Below are positions 19,973 through 28,981 of a stretch of DNA of 64,000 bases, in pieces. This DNA is from JBKBIP01 sp046297495 (GTDB taxonomy: Bacteria; Planctomycetota; Planctomycetia; Gemmatales; Gemmataceae). Below the pieces are notes generated by a model that saw only the letters and a program-made list of their open reading frames with translations, was not told the DNA's origin and made no database searches. The stretch covers positions 1-64,000 of the forward strand of contig JBKBIP010000031.1 of NCBI GenBank assembly GCA_046297495.1. Reading direction: 5' to 3'. The stretch's first letter is position 1, and each line of letters opens with the position of its first letter. Both the position numbers and the translations under genes were made by a program.

Positions 19973-20042
19973 GGTGTGGTAGGGGGGAAAGTGTAAGGGA
20001 ATGTATATTTCGGTTCATCCGTTTTTTCGTGCGGTTGCTGAG

Positions 20043-20090
20043 ATTTATCGGTTTGCGCGGGCTGTCGTCTCCGAGCGCGAACCGATAAAT
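20043..20090. repeat. Dispersed intergenic palindrome, strong copy
   Basis: Arms ATTTATCGGTTTGCGC and GCGCGAACCGATAAAT with one G-T mismatch over 16 bp, central 16 nt. About 70 bp upstream of the aminotransferase start. It belongs to the family also seen at 24917 and 63100. Confidence 0.7.
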
Positions 20091-20266
20091 CAACCAACGA
20101 AGCCACTTCAAAATTGCCAGATCATGGTTTGGTCTCCGGCGACATTCTCACGGACTTCGCCACGGGATTGGAATTCGCCATGCCGGGCCAAAGAGTATTC
20201 TATCGCGGTCTCAGACGGAAGTTCACGGATTTCTGGATTTTGTCGCCAAGGAAGAGAACGCGCTGG

Positions 20267-22024
20267 TCAACCGGCCTTGCGCGTGGTGCTTTCCTCGGCG
20301 GGGTACTTGATGCGGGCATGGTACAGGGCGATCAGGCCCTTGCACAGGCTGTCTTCGATTTGGTGGAGTTGAGTCAGGGTCAAGCCGCTCTCCTCGAATT
20401 GGCCATCCAGCAGCCGTTTCATCAGCATATCGTGAACCAACTTGCGCAGGCTATTGGGGTTGGGGACACTCAAGGCCCGGCTGGAGCTTTCGACGCAATC
20501 GGCCATCATGATGATGGCGGTTTCCGGAGATTGCGGCTTGGGACCGGGATAGCGGAAGGTCGGTTCCAAGTCACAGCTGGTATTGCCCAGCTGTTGTTGC
20601 TGTTTGACCGCCTCGCGGTAGAAGTATTCGACCAACGTGGTACCGTGGTGTTCCTGAATGCAATCCACAATCGGCTTGGGCAGGCGGTATTGCTTGGCCA
20701 GGGCGATGCCGTCCTTGACGTGGCCGATGATTACCAGCGTGGACAACGCCGGTTCCAGGTCATCGTGACGGTTGATCCCGGTTTGGTTCTCGATGAAGTA
20801 GTGCGGCTTGAGCATCTTGCCGATGTCGTGAAAGTAGCTGCCGACTCGTGCCAGCAAGGGGTTGGCGTCGATGGCTTCGGCGGCGGCCTCGGCCAGCGTG
20901 CCGACGGTGATGCTGTGCGTGTAAGTGCCCGGCGCGCGGCGGATCAACTCTTGCATCAACGGATGGCGGCCGTCGGCTAATTCCAGCAAGCTAATGTCGG
21001 TGACAATCCCAAAGGCGCGTTCGATGAGCGGCAGGCTGCCGCTGACGATAAAGCCGGCCAACAAGGCCCAGACGAAATGCCGGCCCGCGTCGAGGGCGAT
21101 GAGATGTCCCGTTTGGCCGGAGAGCAAGCCGGCGGCCACCGTCATGGCCATGCTGGCCAGCCCCGCACCGACGGCCACCTGGACCAAGCGGCTGCGCGTT
21201 CGCACGTTGCGCAGCAGCAAGACGGCGGAGGCCATCCCCCCCATCATGATCAACAGCTGGTGCATGTCCGTGCCTAGCGCCATCGTAGTCATCAGCGTTA
21301 AGCTAATCGACATGAGCAAGGCAAATTGCGGGTTGTAGGCGATGGTCAAAATCATGGCCGTCACCATCAACGGGATGAAATGAGCATGCCACGGCGACCG
21401 GCTCAGCGCCAGGATTAGCAACATCGTCAGGAAGATAAGCACGCAAACCGCCGTGATTTTCGGCAGGCTCTCGGCCAAGCTGGTTTGAAAGCGAACGACA
21501 TACAGAACAATCAAGGCCGCCAACAAGCTGTTAACCAGGAATAGAGCGCCGCTGCGCCGCCAACGGTCTTGGGGAGTGAGGGTTTGGCAATAGGCTTGAT
21601 GTTCCTTGGCGAGTAGGCTCAGTTGGCGTTCGGTGATCGGCTGGCCGCGCCGTGCCAAGGGGATGCCAGGCGGATAGTGTTCGACGACGGATGGCACGGT
21701 CAGGTACACGGTCTCCCGTTCGCGGGGATCGGTCAGGCGTTCGATGGCCTCTTCGCGGTAGCGTTCAGTGAGCGCGTGATTGATTTCCTCAAATGGCACG
21801 CGGGTTCGCAGATCGCGCGCGGGAATCTCCCCCACGCGATACGGCAATGACGGTCCCCACATCAGGAGCAACGCCGTCACCGATAGAACTGCTCCCCAGA
21901 CCGGCGCCAGGCGGCACCACACCGAGCGACGCCATAAACAGGGAAGCACCGGCTCATCATGGGCGGACGAGCACTTGCAAACCCATTGCCGCAAGCGACG
22001 CGGCGTGGTGAATTTGCGTAACAT
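20267..22024 (-). CDS. 7TM-HD family phosphohydrolase (PgpH/YqfF-like, probable cyclic di-AMP phosphodiesterase)
   Basis: 585 residues. An N-terminal membrane segment is followed by a short extracytoplasmic part (about 60-170), then seven hydrophobic segments (about 175-345) and a C-terminal HD domain. The HD residues are visible: HSITVG, YFHDIGK (about residue 398), GHVKDG, EHHGT and MMADCVE. This is the 7TMR-HD (HDED) arrangement of PgpH, whose characterised members hydrolyse cyclic di-AMP. The extracellular domain is shorter than in Firmicutes. It lies just after phoH on the same strand, matching the phoH-pgpH order of many bacteria, but ybeY does not follow here. Confidence 0.88.
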   Translation of the reverse strand: MLRKFTTPRRLRQWVCKCSSAHDEPVLPCLWRRSVWCRLAPVWGAVLSVTALLLMWGPSLPYRVGEIPARDLRTRVPFEEINHALTERYREEAIERLTDPRERETVYLTVPSVVEHYPPGIPLARRGQPITERQLSLLAKEHQAYCQTLTPQDRWRRSGALFLVNSLLAALIVLYVVRFQTSLAESLPKITAVCVLIFLTMLLILALSRSPWHAHFIPLMVTAMILTIAYNPQFALLMSISLTLMTTMALGTDMHQLLIMMGGMASAVLLLRNVRTRSRLVQVAVGAGLASMAMTVAAGLLSGQTGHLIALDAGRHFVWALLAGFIVSGSLPLIERAFGIVTDISLLELADGRHPLMQELIRRAPGTYTHSITVGTLAEAAAEAIDANPLLARVGSYFHDIGKMLKPHYFIENQTGINRHDDLEPALSTLVIIGHVKDGIALAKQYRLPKPIVDCIQEHHGTTLVEYFYREAVKQQQQLGNTSCDLEPTFRYPGPKPQSPETAIIMMADCVESSSRALSVPNPNSLRKLVHDMLMKRLLDGQFEESGLTLTQLHQIEDSLCKGLIALYHARIKYPAEESTTRKAG

Positions 22025-22131
22025 ATAGGGGGGTTCTCAGGGCCAATTCCCCAGGGCGACGATGCGGGACCAGGATCACTTTCCCATTGCCAACCTCTGG
22101 TTCTCCGCTTCGGCGGAATCGGGTCGTGATA

Positions 22132-23094
22132 TCATTCCTTGACTTTCCGTGGCCGCTCTTCCTCGTAGGCACGGACGATCTGCTGCACCAACGGATGGCG
22201 TACAATATCGTGTTCGTCGAGATAGACAATGCCAATCCGCTCCAAATCGGCCAAACGATGGATGGCATCGACTAGGCCGCTGCGTGTTTGCTTGGGCAAG
22301 TCAATTTGGGTAACATCTCCCGTCACGATGATTTTCGAGCCGTTCCCCATGCGTGTCAGGAACATTTTCATCTGGGGAACGGTGGCATTTTGGCCTTCGT
22401 CGAGGATGATGACGGATTGGTTCAACGTACGGCCGCGCATAAAAGCTAGCGGCACGATTTCGATGATGTCATTCTCCATGTAGCGCTTGACCTGTTCTGG
22501 CTCCATCATGTCATTGAGCGAGTCAAACAGGGGGCGCAGATAGGGGTTGACCTTGGCCACGATGTCGCCAGGGAGGAAGCCCAAGCGCTCGCCGGCCTCG
22601 ACGGCGGGCCGCACTAGGACGATGCGCCGCACCGCGCCTTGGCGCAACATGCTGACCGCCATGCCGACGGCCAGATATGTCTTGCCCGTGCCAGCGGGGC
22701 CGATGCACATGACCAAGTCGTTTTCCAGCATGGCTCGGACGTAACGGGCCTGGCCATCGGTGCGCGGCCGCACATGCCGGCCCCCTTCGAGCATGGTTAG
22801 GTTCTGTGGTCCGAGCCGGTCGCCGCCGTGTTGAACGATGTCAAGCACCGTCCGCACGTCCTCGGGTTTGAGCTTGTCCTGATGGCGGAGCAGTTGCCGG
22901 AGTTGTTGAAACACGCGATCGGCCTGGCTGACCTGATCCTCCGTCCCTTCAATCTGGATGGTGTCGCCGCGGGCCACGAGGCGCACTCCCAAGGCATCAC
23001 GGATCAGACGTAAATGATGATCCCGTTGGCCGAATAGTAGAACCGCTTCGTCCCGATTTTCCAAGGTCAAAGTTAGGGTTGCTTCGCTGGTCAT
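22132..23094 (-). CDS. phoH: PhoH family ATPase
   Basis: 320 residues, usual length. The N-terminal 100 residues contain a KH-like nucleic-acid-binding region (FGQRDHHLRLIRDALGVRLVARGD). The ATPase core has Walker A GPAGTGKTYLA (about 131), VRPAVEAGERLGFLPGD, the DEGQNAT Walker B segment (about 230) and TGDVTQIDLP. PhoH proteins are cytoplasmic RNA-associated ATPases linked to phosphate starvation and ribosome or RNA maturation. First gene of a probable two-gene unit with the PgpH-like gene (107 bp gap). The start at 23094 lacks a strong Shine-Dalgarno sequence. Confidence 0.95.
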   Translation of the reverse strand: MTSEATLTLTLENRDEAVLLFGQRDHHLRLIRDALGVRLVARGDTIQIEGTEDQVSQADRVFQQLRQLLRHQDKLKPEDVRTVLDIVQHGGDRLGPQNLTMLEGGRHVRPRTDGQARYVRAMLENDLVMCIGPAGTGKTYLAVGMAVSMLRQGAVRRIVLVRPAVEAGERLGFLPGDIVAKVNPYLRPLFDSLNDMMEPEQVKRYMENDIIEIVPLAFMRGRTLNQSVIILDEGQNATVPQMKMFLTRMGNGSKIIVTGDVTQIDLPKQTRSGLVDAIHRLADLERIGIVYLDEHDIVRHPLVQQIVRAYEEERPRKVKE

Positions 23095-23219
23095 GGGGAA
23101 ATCCCAATTTTAGAGAAAATGAGCTGCGTCCTTTTTTTCTCCTGGAAGAAGACGACCGACTGGGTTATGGATATATCCATCGTCATTCCTCCAGATTCAC
23201 CACGGCAAGGATTTAGACC

Positions 23220-23669
23220 ATGCCCGGCATCGTTGGCGTGCATCATACCAGTTTCACGGTCGGTAATCTCAATCGGTCGTTGGAATTTTTCCGAGACTTG
23301 CTGGGATTCGAGTTGTTGGCCACCCGCGAGATTCACGACGACTATTTCGGCCAGATCGTCGGTATTCCGGGTTGCGTGGCCAAGATCGCTCTGTTGCGAA
23401 TGCCGGCGACGAACCATGTCTTGGAGCTGCTCGAATACGTGAAGCCGCGCGGCCAAGCGGTACGTCCACAACCGAACGATTCGGGCAGCGCGCATCTGGC
23501 TTTTCTCGTGGACAACATGATGGAACTGTACGAGGAGTTGCACGCGATGGGGTTCGATTTCGTTGGCCCGCCGGTATCCATCAGCGCCGGACCCAATCGG
23601 GGCGGCATGGCCGTCTATCTGCGCGATCCGAACGGCATCCTGATCGAGTTCATTCAACCGCCGCCGTGA
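23220..23669 (+). CDS. VOC family protein (glyoxalase/bleomycin-resistance superfamily)
   Basis: 149 residues forming two beta-alpha-beta-beta-beta modules: GVHHTSFTVGNLNRSLEFF at the N-terminus and GSAHLAFLVDNMMELYEEL midway, with the C-terminal YLRDPNGILIEF. Metal ligands fit the family (His in GVHHT, His in SAHLAF, Glu in LIEF). Members include lyases, dioxygenases and methylmalonyl-CoA epimerases; the substrate is not predictable. AAGGA precedes the ATG. Transcribed divergently from phoH and convergent with the HEAT gene that follows. Confidence 0.88.
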   Translation: MPGIVGVHHTSFTVGNLNRSLEFFRDLLGFELLATREIHDDYFGQIVGIPGCVAKIALLRMPATNHVLELLEYVKPRGQAVRPQPNDSGSAHLAFLVDNMMELYEELHAMGFDFVGPPVSISAGPNRGGMAVYLRDPNGILIEFIQPPP

Positions 23670-23703
23670 CCCAGGGGAGATCCATTCAAGGCAACACGAA
23701 TCC

Positions 23704-24819
23704 CTACTCTGGAGTTTTTCCCTGGATTTTTTCCAAGGCGATTTGCGCCGCTTCACGAATGGTTTCCCGGCCAGAGTTGCGCGCTTGTTCGATCTTGGGA
23801 ATGGCGGCCTTGGCCAGCGGTCCCAGGGCGCCCAGCTGCTCGATGGCCGCCAAGCGTACTTCCAACACGGCATCATCGAGACAGGCGATCATCTCTGGCA
23901 CGGCGGGGGCCGCCTCCTTACCCAAGCCACCGATGGTGACCAAGGCTTGGCCGCGCACGAAGCGGTCGGGGTCTTTCAGGGCCGAGCGCAGTCGCGGCAA
24001 GGCGGCCACGGCGTCGGGACCGACTCGGCCCAGAACGATGACCGCTTTCCGGCGGACTTCGAGGTACTTCTCATCCTTAAGCTCCAGCGCCAGGCTGAGG
24101 GATTCCACAACCGCGCCCGCGTCTGGGCCGAACAGATAGAGCGCATCGACCGCCGCGCGGCGCACTTCGGCAGCGGGATCGTTGATCAGCAATTCCCCCA
24201 GGCGCGGAATGGCCGCTTTGGCGGCGGGGGCCATGCGCCCCAGCGCCAGAATGGCATAAACGCGCGTGATCTTGTCTTCGTCCGCCAACACGGCAATCAG
24301 GGCGGGAACCGCCGCGCGAGCGTCCAGCTCCAGTTCTCCCAACGCTTCGGCGGCGGACGCGCGCACTGGCGCATGGGAGTCTTGCAGGGCCTTCGCCAAG
24401 ACGTTCACCGCCGGCTTGGCATGAGGCCCCAGACGCCCCAGCGCCGCGGCGGCGGCTTGGCGCACGCCGCCATCCTGATCATTTTGCAAGGCATCAACCA
24501 GTGGTTCCAACGCTTCCTTGGCTTTCCCCCCCATTTGTCCCAGGGTCTGCGCCGCGAAAGCGCGAATCGTCGCGTCCGCATCCTTGCGCAGCGCCGTCAT
24601 GATGCTGGGTACTACCGTTGGTTTCTCCGGGCCGATCAGGGATAGAGCGATGATCGCCACGCGCCGGCGCTTGGCGTCGGGGTCTTGGCGCAACATCTCT
24701 TGCCACTGCGACAACTTGATACCACGAATTTCAGGCTCATCCCCCCAACCCAGCGCCGGGGTACACAGCAGCGCCGCGCCCAGCAGTCCAATAACGACAT
24801 GCCGTTGTTTGTGGATCAT
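23704..24819 (-). CDS. Exported HEAT-repeat protein
   Basis: 371 residues from ATG 24819, chosen because it opens with a clear signal peptide (VVIGLLGAALLCTPALGWG) and a GAGGGA site lies upstream; the longer frame to 24918 runs into the palindrome at 24917-24956. The mature part is nine or ten HEAT/PBS-lyase-type repeats of about 37 residues (PALIAVLADEDKITRVYAILALG, LRSALKDPDRFVRGQALVTIG), many with the pattern AxxALGxLGxxAKxAVPxL. Such solenoids bind proteins; no enzymatic residues are seen. Its stop lies 35 bp from the stop of the convergent VOC gene. Confidence 0.85.
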   Translation of the reverse strand: MIHKQRHVVIGLLGAALLCTPALGWGDEPEIRGIKLSQWQEMLRQDPDAKRRRVAIIALSLIGPEKPTVVPSIMTALRKDADATIRAFAAQTLGQMGGKAKEALEPLVDALQNDQDGGVRQAAAAALGRLGPHAKPAVNVLAKALQDSHAPVRASAAEALGELELDARAAVPALIAVLADEDKITRVYAILALGRMAPAAKAAIPRLGELLINDPAAEVRRAAVDALYLFGPDAGAVVESLSLALELKDEKYLEVRRKAVIVLGRVGPDAVAALPRLRSALKDPDRFVRGQALVTIGGLGKEAAPAVPEMIACLDDAVLEVRLAAIEQLGALGPLAKAAIPKIEQARNSGRETIREAAQIALEKIQGKTPE

Positions 24820-24916
24820 GATTTTCCCTCTCACCCCAAAGCGATGGATCGCGGATTCCCCACCATCATACGGAGGTCCTGATTTCACCGTCAATTCGAT
24901 TCCCCGTCGTGGATGC

Positions 24917-24956
24917 ATCGGTTCGCGCTGGGAGATGCCGGCCCGCGCGAACCGAT
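24917..24956. repeat. Dispersed intergenic palindrome, strong copy
   Basis: Perfect 12-bp arms ATCGGTTCGCGC and GCGCGAACCGAT around 16 nt. Located 98 bp upstream of the HEAT-protein start, between two minus-strand genes. Confidence 0.75.
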
Positions 24957-24973
24957 TTCATTTCACGTCCCAG

Positions 24974-27900
24974 CTACTTTTTCCCTGCCGACATGGGACT
25001 CTTCAATGTCAACAGATAACTATACAAATCCGCCAAGTCGTCAGGTTTCAGGTCTTTGAGCAGGCCCGCCGGCATCAGCGAGCGGTTGCTGGGATGGCGT
25101 AATTCGATGTCGTCGGTGGCGACGCGCACTGTTGTCGAGGCGTCGGTTTGCAGGATGTAGCCATCGGCGGAATAAAAGACGACAATGCCCGTGAACAGTT
25201 GACCGGACTTCGTGAAGAAAGTCTCGGTGCGATAGGCTGGAGCCACGTCGCGGCTGGGGAAGATGATGGCGTCGAACAGGTCCTGGCGCGAAAAGCGGCT
25301 GGCCACGCCGGTCAAGTCGGGACCGATCCGGCTGCTACCGGCATGACAAGTGACGCACGCCCGTTGCGTGTACAAGCGGGCGCCACGGGCGCTATCCCCT
25401 TTCGACCAATCGACTTGGGCCAGCAGTTGCCGCCAGTATTCCGGGTCCTCGCCGTCGGCGTTGTACAATTTAGCAGTCAAACGCGGGTGTTGGTCCTCGA
25501 ACCAATCGAACAACGGTCGATAGCTGTTTTGTAGCTCCTCGGGCCGCGTTCCTTGCTCGGTGATGACGAAGGATTGACCTGCTTGCCGATTGAGGAGGGC
25601 CAAGGTTTGTTGGCGCAAGGGCGCCTGGTTCGGCTCACTGAATAGGCGGCGTTGCAGGGCGAGCAGCGGCACGAGATGGTCGGCGGCGGCGTCGCGCGGC
25701 AGCTGAGCCAAGGCGGTCAGGCAAGCGCGGAGGACGTGGGGCTGCGCCGAATCCAGCCCTTCGAGGAATTTGGAGCGATCCTGTTCCTCCGGCGTTCGGG
25801 CCAATTGCGTGATGATGGCATCACGCAGGCCGAAATTCTCCCACTGCGCCCGCAACAGGGGGCGGACGCGCTCCGCTGGCAGTTCCTGGAGTAATTGCAC
25901 GAGCTGCCCCGTCCATTCCCAGTCATTGTCTTGACTCACGATGGCCAGGAATTTTTCCGCCGCCTGCTTGCGCTGCGATGGGGGCAGACTCAGGACCAAC
26001 GGCACATGGGCGCCGTGCGTCAAGCGTGGATCTCTAAGCAAGGCATCGGCCAAACGCGGCTCATGGCGCTGCATCGCCGTTGTCAGCTCGACCAGCCGCA
26101 TGTTCCAATTTTGCTTGTCGCGCTGTTCCTGCCCGTGCAGCTTGCGATGGAGATTGAGAACCACACCGGCCACCTTCCCTGGCAAGGCTTCCGGCCAGCG
26201 GCCCCGCAAGCGGGCCAGCACGCACAGGTAATGTACGTCGCGCGTGGGGGGGCTGTCCTCGGTCCAAAATTCGGCCACCTGTGACACGAGATGCTCATCA
26301 TCTGCTTGCAACATGGCCAGCAGCCGGGACGCTTCCAGATTGAGGCGGTCATCAGGGGCGGGAAAGAGGCGACGCACGGCGATCCGAATGGCGTCGGTCC
26401 ACTTTTCTTTCCCCGCCAGCGGCCGTTGCAAGGCGTAGCCGGTGAACACCTCCGCCGGTGGATTCCGCAAGCAGTAATCGCCCAGAGTGACTTGCAGCAG
26501 GCGCACGGCGTGAAGTTGCAATTCGCTGTCCTTGGTGTCTTGCAAGACCGACAGCAGCACGGGGACGACGGCGGCGGTGTGGTCCGCGTCCGGCTCGCGC
26601 CACAAGGTCGCCAGCACGCCGCCGAGTCGGGCACGGACAGCGGCTTGCCGCCCATCGGCTTGCAGCGTTTGCCAATCGGCTTCCGGTAAGCGAGCGGTGA
26701 GATTGGCCGCTGCTTGGACCACTCGCTTATCATCATGGCCCAGGTTGGTCGTGACGGCTTGGCGCACTGATTCCGCCGGCACGTTCGGGAATTGCTCCGT
26801 CAAGGCGATGAGCGCGCACAGCCTCACCCTAGCATCGTCGTCATTGGCCAAGGGGGCCAACAACGCTCTCGTTTGCGGGCCGGATCGACGCCCCAACGAC
26901 CAAGCCAACCGCGCGCGCACGGGAGCCGATGGCGATGATCGGATTTTCTCCGCCGTCTGGAGGGGAATGCCGCCAAACAAGTCGGTCACAATCTCAAGGG
27001 CACGAATACGGGGGGCGTCCGCGCGTTGCTCATCGGCGGCGGCATGGAGAAACACATCGCGTCCCAGTTTCTGGGCCAGCGGCTGCCACTGCTGCCGCGA
27101 CCAGGCTTCGAGCGGTTGCGGCGCATGCAGCACCGCTTCCAGGTCGTCTCGAGGCGGCGCGGAGCGCGGCGGTGCGGTCCCCTCTTCCCCCACATACTCG
27201 ACGCGAAACACGGTGCCGCGCGTGCCACGACCGCCCATTGATACCAACAACGCCCCATCGGGTGCGACTACGGCATCAGTGGGATTGAAGCCGCTGGTGC
27301 CGGTGGCTTCGATGAAGATTTCCGGCTTTGTCGTGTAACTGGCGCCGTCCCGTCGCAAGGGACAGTAATAGACGCGGCCAAAGGTCCAATCGAGCAAAAA
27401 CAGGCCGCCGCGATAATGCTCAGGAAATTGATGGTGGCGATAGCAGACCACCCCCGTCGGCGACCCTCGGCCCAACGGCGCCAGCACCGCGACATTATCG
27501 AGGAAATAATCGGGCCGGCACCAGCTGCGCAGGTAACCTTCCAGACGCCAGCCGTGGTGCGCCCCCGGCAGGACATGATACAGCCGCGTCGGAGCGTACC
27601 ACGGCAGGAAGAAATCCCGTTCGGTGTCGCTGTCATAAACGAATAGATCGCCCCATTCATTGAAATCGAAGCGATAGGGGTTGCGGTAGCCACAGGCAAT
27701 GACTTCGCTTTGTCGCCAATCGGGACCAAAGCGCAGGATGCCGCCGGCCTCGAAATGGCGCATGAGCGGGTGGGGCCTGTTGTTGTGGCGCTCAGGCGTG
27801 AAGCCGGTGTCATTGCCGCCGATGAGATACCAGCAGCCGTCCGGCCCCTGGCGCATGATGTGGCCGCCGTGCTCGCCGTGCGCCAGCGGCGCGATGCGCT

Positions 27901-28273
27901 CGGGACGGTCGGCGACTTGCCCTTGCCGGATGCGATATCGGCTCAACCAGCCGTCGCCAGCAAAGAGCAGGTCGTCCCCATCGAAAGTCATCCCCAAGCC
28001 GCCTCGCGGTGTCGTGGCGATGACCTCGGCTTGATCGGCGTTGCCGTCGCCATTGGTGTCGTGTAGTCGCTTCACCCAACCACGACTGGTGACCACCACG
28101 CGCCCTTGTTTATCCAACGTCATCGCTTGAATATCGTTGGCCAGCTCTGGGCCGGCATACACCGTCACCCGAAACCCCGGCGCCACGCGCAAGCCAAGGT
28201 CGCCGTGCTCGGCATGAAGCGGCACCGACAGCCAACCGATCAACAGCAACGCGAAGGAATAACGTCTCATCAT
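24974..28273 (-). CDS. PVC-type membrane-bound dehydrogenase with HEAT region and C-terminal cytochrome c domain
   Basis: 1,099 residues from ATG 28273, where a signal peptide starts (MMRRYSFALLLIGWLSVPLHA); the open frame extends upstream to 28456 without signal-like sequence. Domains: a beta-propeller similar to PQQ-dependent sugar dehydrogenases (about 25-420; GDGNADQAEVI, GGLGMTFDGDDLLFAGDGWL, YRFDFNEWGDLFVYDSD), a HEAT-like middle (about 480-900), and a C-terminal planctomycete heme domain with CVTCH (about 971), GPDLTGVASRF and SLMPAGLLKDL. The architecture is specific to PVC bacteria. It probably oxidises a sugar or polyol at the outer side of the inner membrane, passing electrons to c-type heme; the substrate is unknown. 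Confidence 0.92.
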   Translation of the reverse strand: MMRRYSFALLLIGWLSVPLHAEHGDLGLRVAPGFRVTVYAGPELANDIQAMTLDKQGRVVVTSRGWVKRLHDTNGDGNADQAEVIATTPRGGLGMTFDGDDLLFAGDGWLSRYRIRQGQVADRPERIAPLAHGEHGGHIMRQGPDGCWYLIGGNDTGFTPERHNNRPHPLMRHFEAGGILRFGPDWRQSEVIACGYRNPYRFDFNEWGDLFVYDSDTERDFFLPWYAPTRLYHVLPGAHHGWRLEGYLRSWCRPDYFLDNVAVLAPLGRGSPTGVVCYRHHQFPEHYRGGLFLLDWTFGRVYYCPLRRDGASYTTKPEIFIEATGTSGFNPTDAVVAPDGALLVSMGGRGTRGTVFRVEYVGEEGTAPPRSAPPRDDLEAVLHAPQPLEAWSRQQWQPLAQKLGRDVFLHAAADEQRADAPRIRALEIVTDLFGGIPLQTAEKIRSSPSAPVRARLAWSLGRRSGPQTRALLAPLANDDDARVRLCALIALTEQFPNVPAESVRQAVTTNLGHDDKRVVQAAANLTARLPEADWQTLQADGRQAAVRARLGGVLATLWREPDADHTAAVVPVLLSVLQDTKDSELQLHAVRLLQVTLGDYCLRNPPAEVFTGYALQRPLAGKEKWTDAIRIAVRRLFPAPDDRLNLEASRLLAMLQADDEHLVSQVAEFWTEDSPPTRDVHYLCVLARLRGRWPEALPGKVAGVVLNLHRKLHGQEQRDKQNWNMRLVELTTAMQRHEPRLADALLRDPRLTHGAHVPLVLSLPPSQRKQAAEKFLAIVSQDNDWEWTGQLVQLLQELPAERVRPLLRAQWENFGLRDAIITQLARTPEEQDRSKFLEGLDSAQPHVLRACLTALAQLPRDAAADHLVPLLALQRRLFSEPNQAPLRQQTLALLNRQAGQSFVITEQGTRPEELQNSYRPLFDWFEDQHPRLTAKLYNADGEDPEYWRQLLAQVDWSKGDSARGARLYTQRACVTCHAGSSRIGPDLTGVASRFSRQDLFDAIIFPSRDVAPAYRTETFFTKSGQLFTGIVVFYSADGYILQTDASTTVRVATDDIELRHPSNRSLMPAGLLKDLKPDDLADLYSYLLTLKSPMSAGKK

Positions 28274-28922
28274 GGGAACAGGTCTCGGCGGTTTGAGGTC
28301 CAAATGATCACATGCGGATATTGAACCGTATGGGGGAGAGTCTGTCAAAGAAGGAAATGCAACGCGCGAGCTTTTCAGGCTCCACGGAAAGGCCAATCCC
28401 TCATCTCTCGATGTCGTCGCACGGGGAGGCTTCGTTTCGCGCACGCGGATTCCCACGAGCGACGATTCGGGTCATCGCAATCGGGGAATCATTCTGCAGC
28501 GGTTTCTGATAGTATTCCGGCACGAAAGAATCGCACCCTTTCCTGTTGGACGGGGACATGGCGAGCATCGCGGCGTGCTCAGGGAATTAATTCTCATATG
28601 CGATTGATAATTTAATTCCATGTTTGGAATTCAAAGCGGGGGCAAGGGAGGGTGGAGTGGAATGGAACAATGAAACAGCAGGAAACTGCCAAAATGGCAG
28701 GGAGGAGTCTGGTGGCTCCCACGTCTTCAATGTTATCATCGTTTACTGGGCATGTAAACATTTGTTTAGGTTAGATGAGCCTCTTACGATGTTCAACAAG
28801 TATAGTTTTTTCCGAGTGATGCCTAGCGTACGGTCAACGAAGAAACGCGCGGATTTGTTGCGAGATCTAGAACAACGAACGGTACGCAGCGTCATCCCAC
28901 CATTGAATGAAGCGAGTTGGTG
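28274..28922. other. Intergenic region with no convincing gene
   Basis: About 650 bp upstream of the dehydrogenase gene. The part from about 28580 to 28900 is noticeably AT-richer than its surroundings. A 99-codon open frame at 28624-28923 (+) has no recognisable domain, signal or ribosome-binding site, and I do not call it. A weak half-copy of the dispersed palindrome (TTCGTTTCGCGC) is near 28431-28442. The dehydrogenase promoter is expected here but I cannot place it confidently. Confidence 0.5.
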
Positions 28923-28960
28923 AAAAAGGGACAGGGAGAAGCATGTCTCCCTGTCCCCTT
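28923..28960 (-). terminator. Rho-independent terminator of the giant repeat gene
   Basis: On the minus strand a perfect 12-bp stem GGGACAGGGAGA/TCTCCCTGTCCC (28957-28928) with a 6-nt loop, followed by TTTTT. It lies about 20 bp beyond the stop codon at 28982. Confidence 0.8.
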
Positions 28961-28981
28961 GACTTTCGCTTGCTGTTTATC

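Noticed and set aside
28624..28923. 99-codon plus-strand open frame
   Set aside because: It lies in AT-rich intergenic DNA, has no domain or ribosome-binding site, and ends at the terminator of the opposite-strand giant gene.
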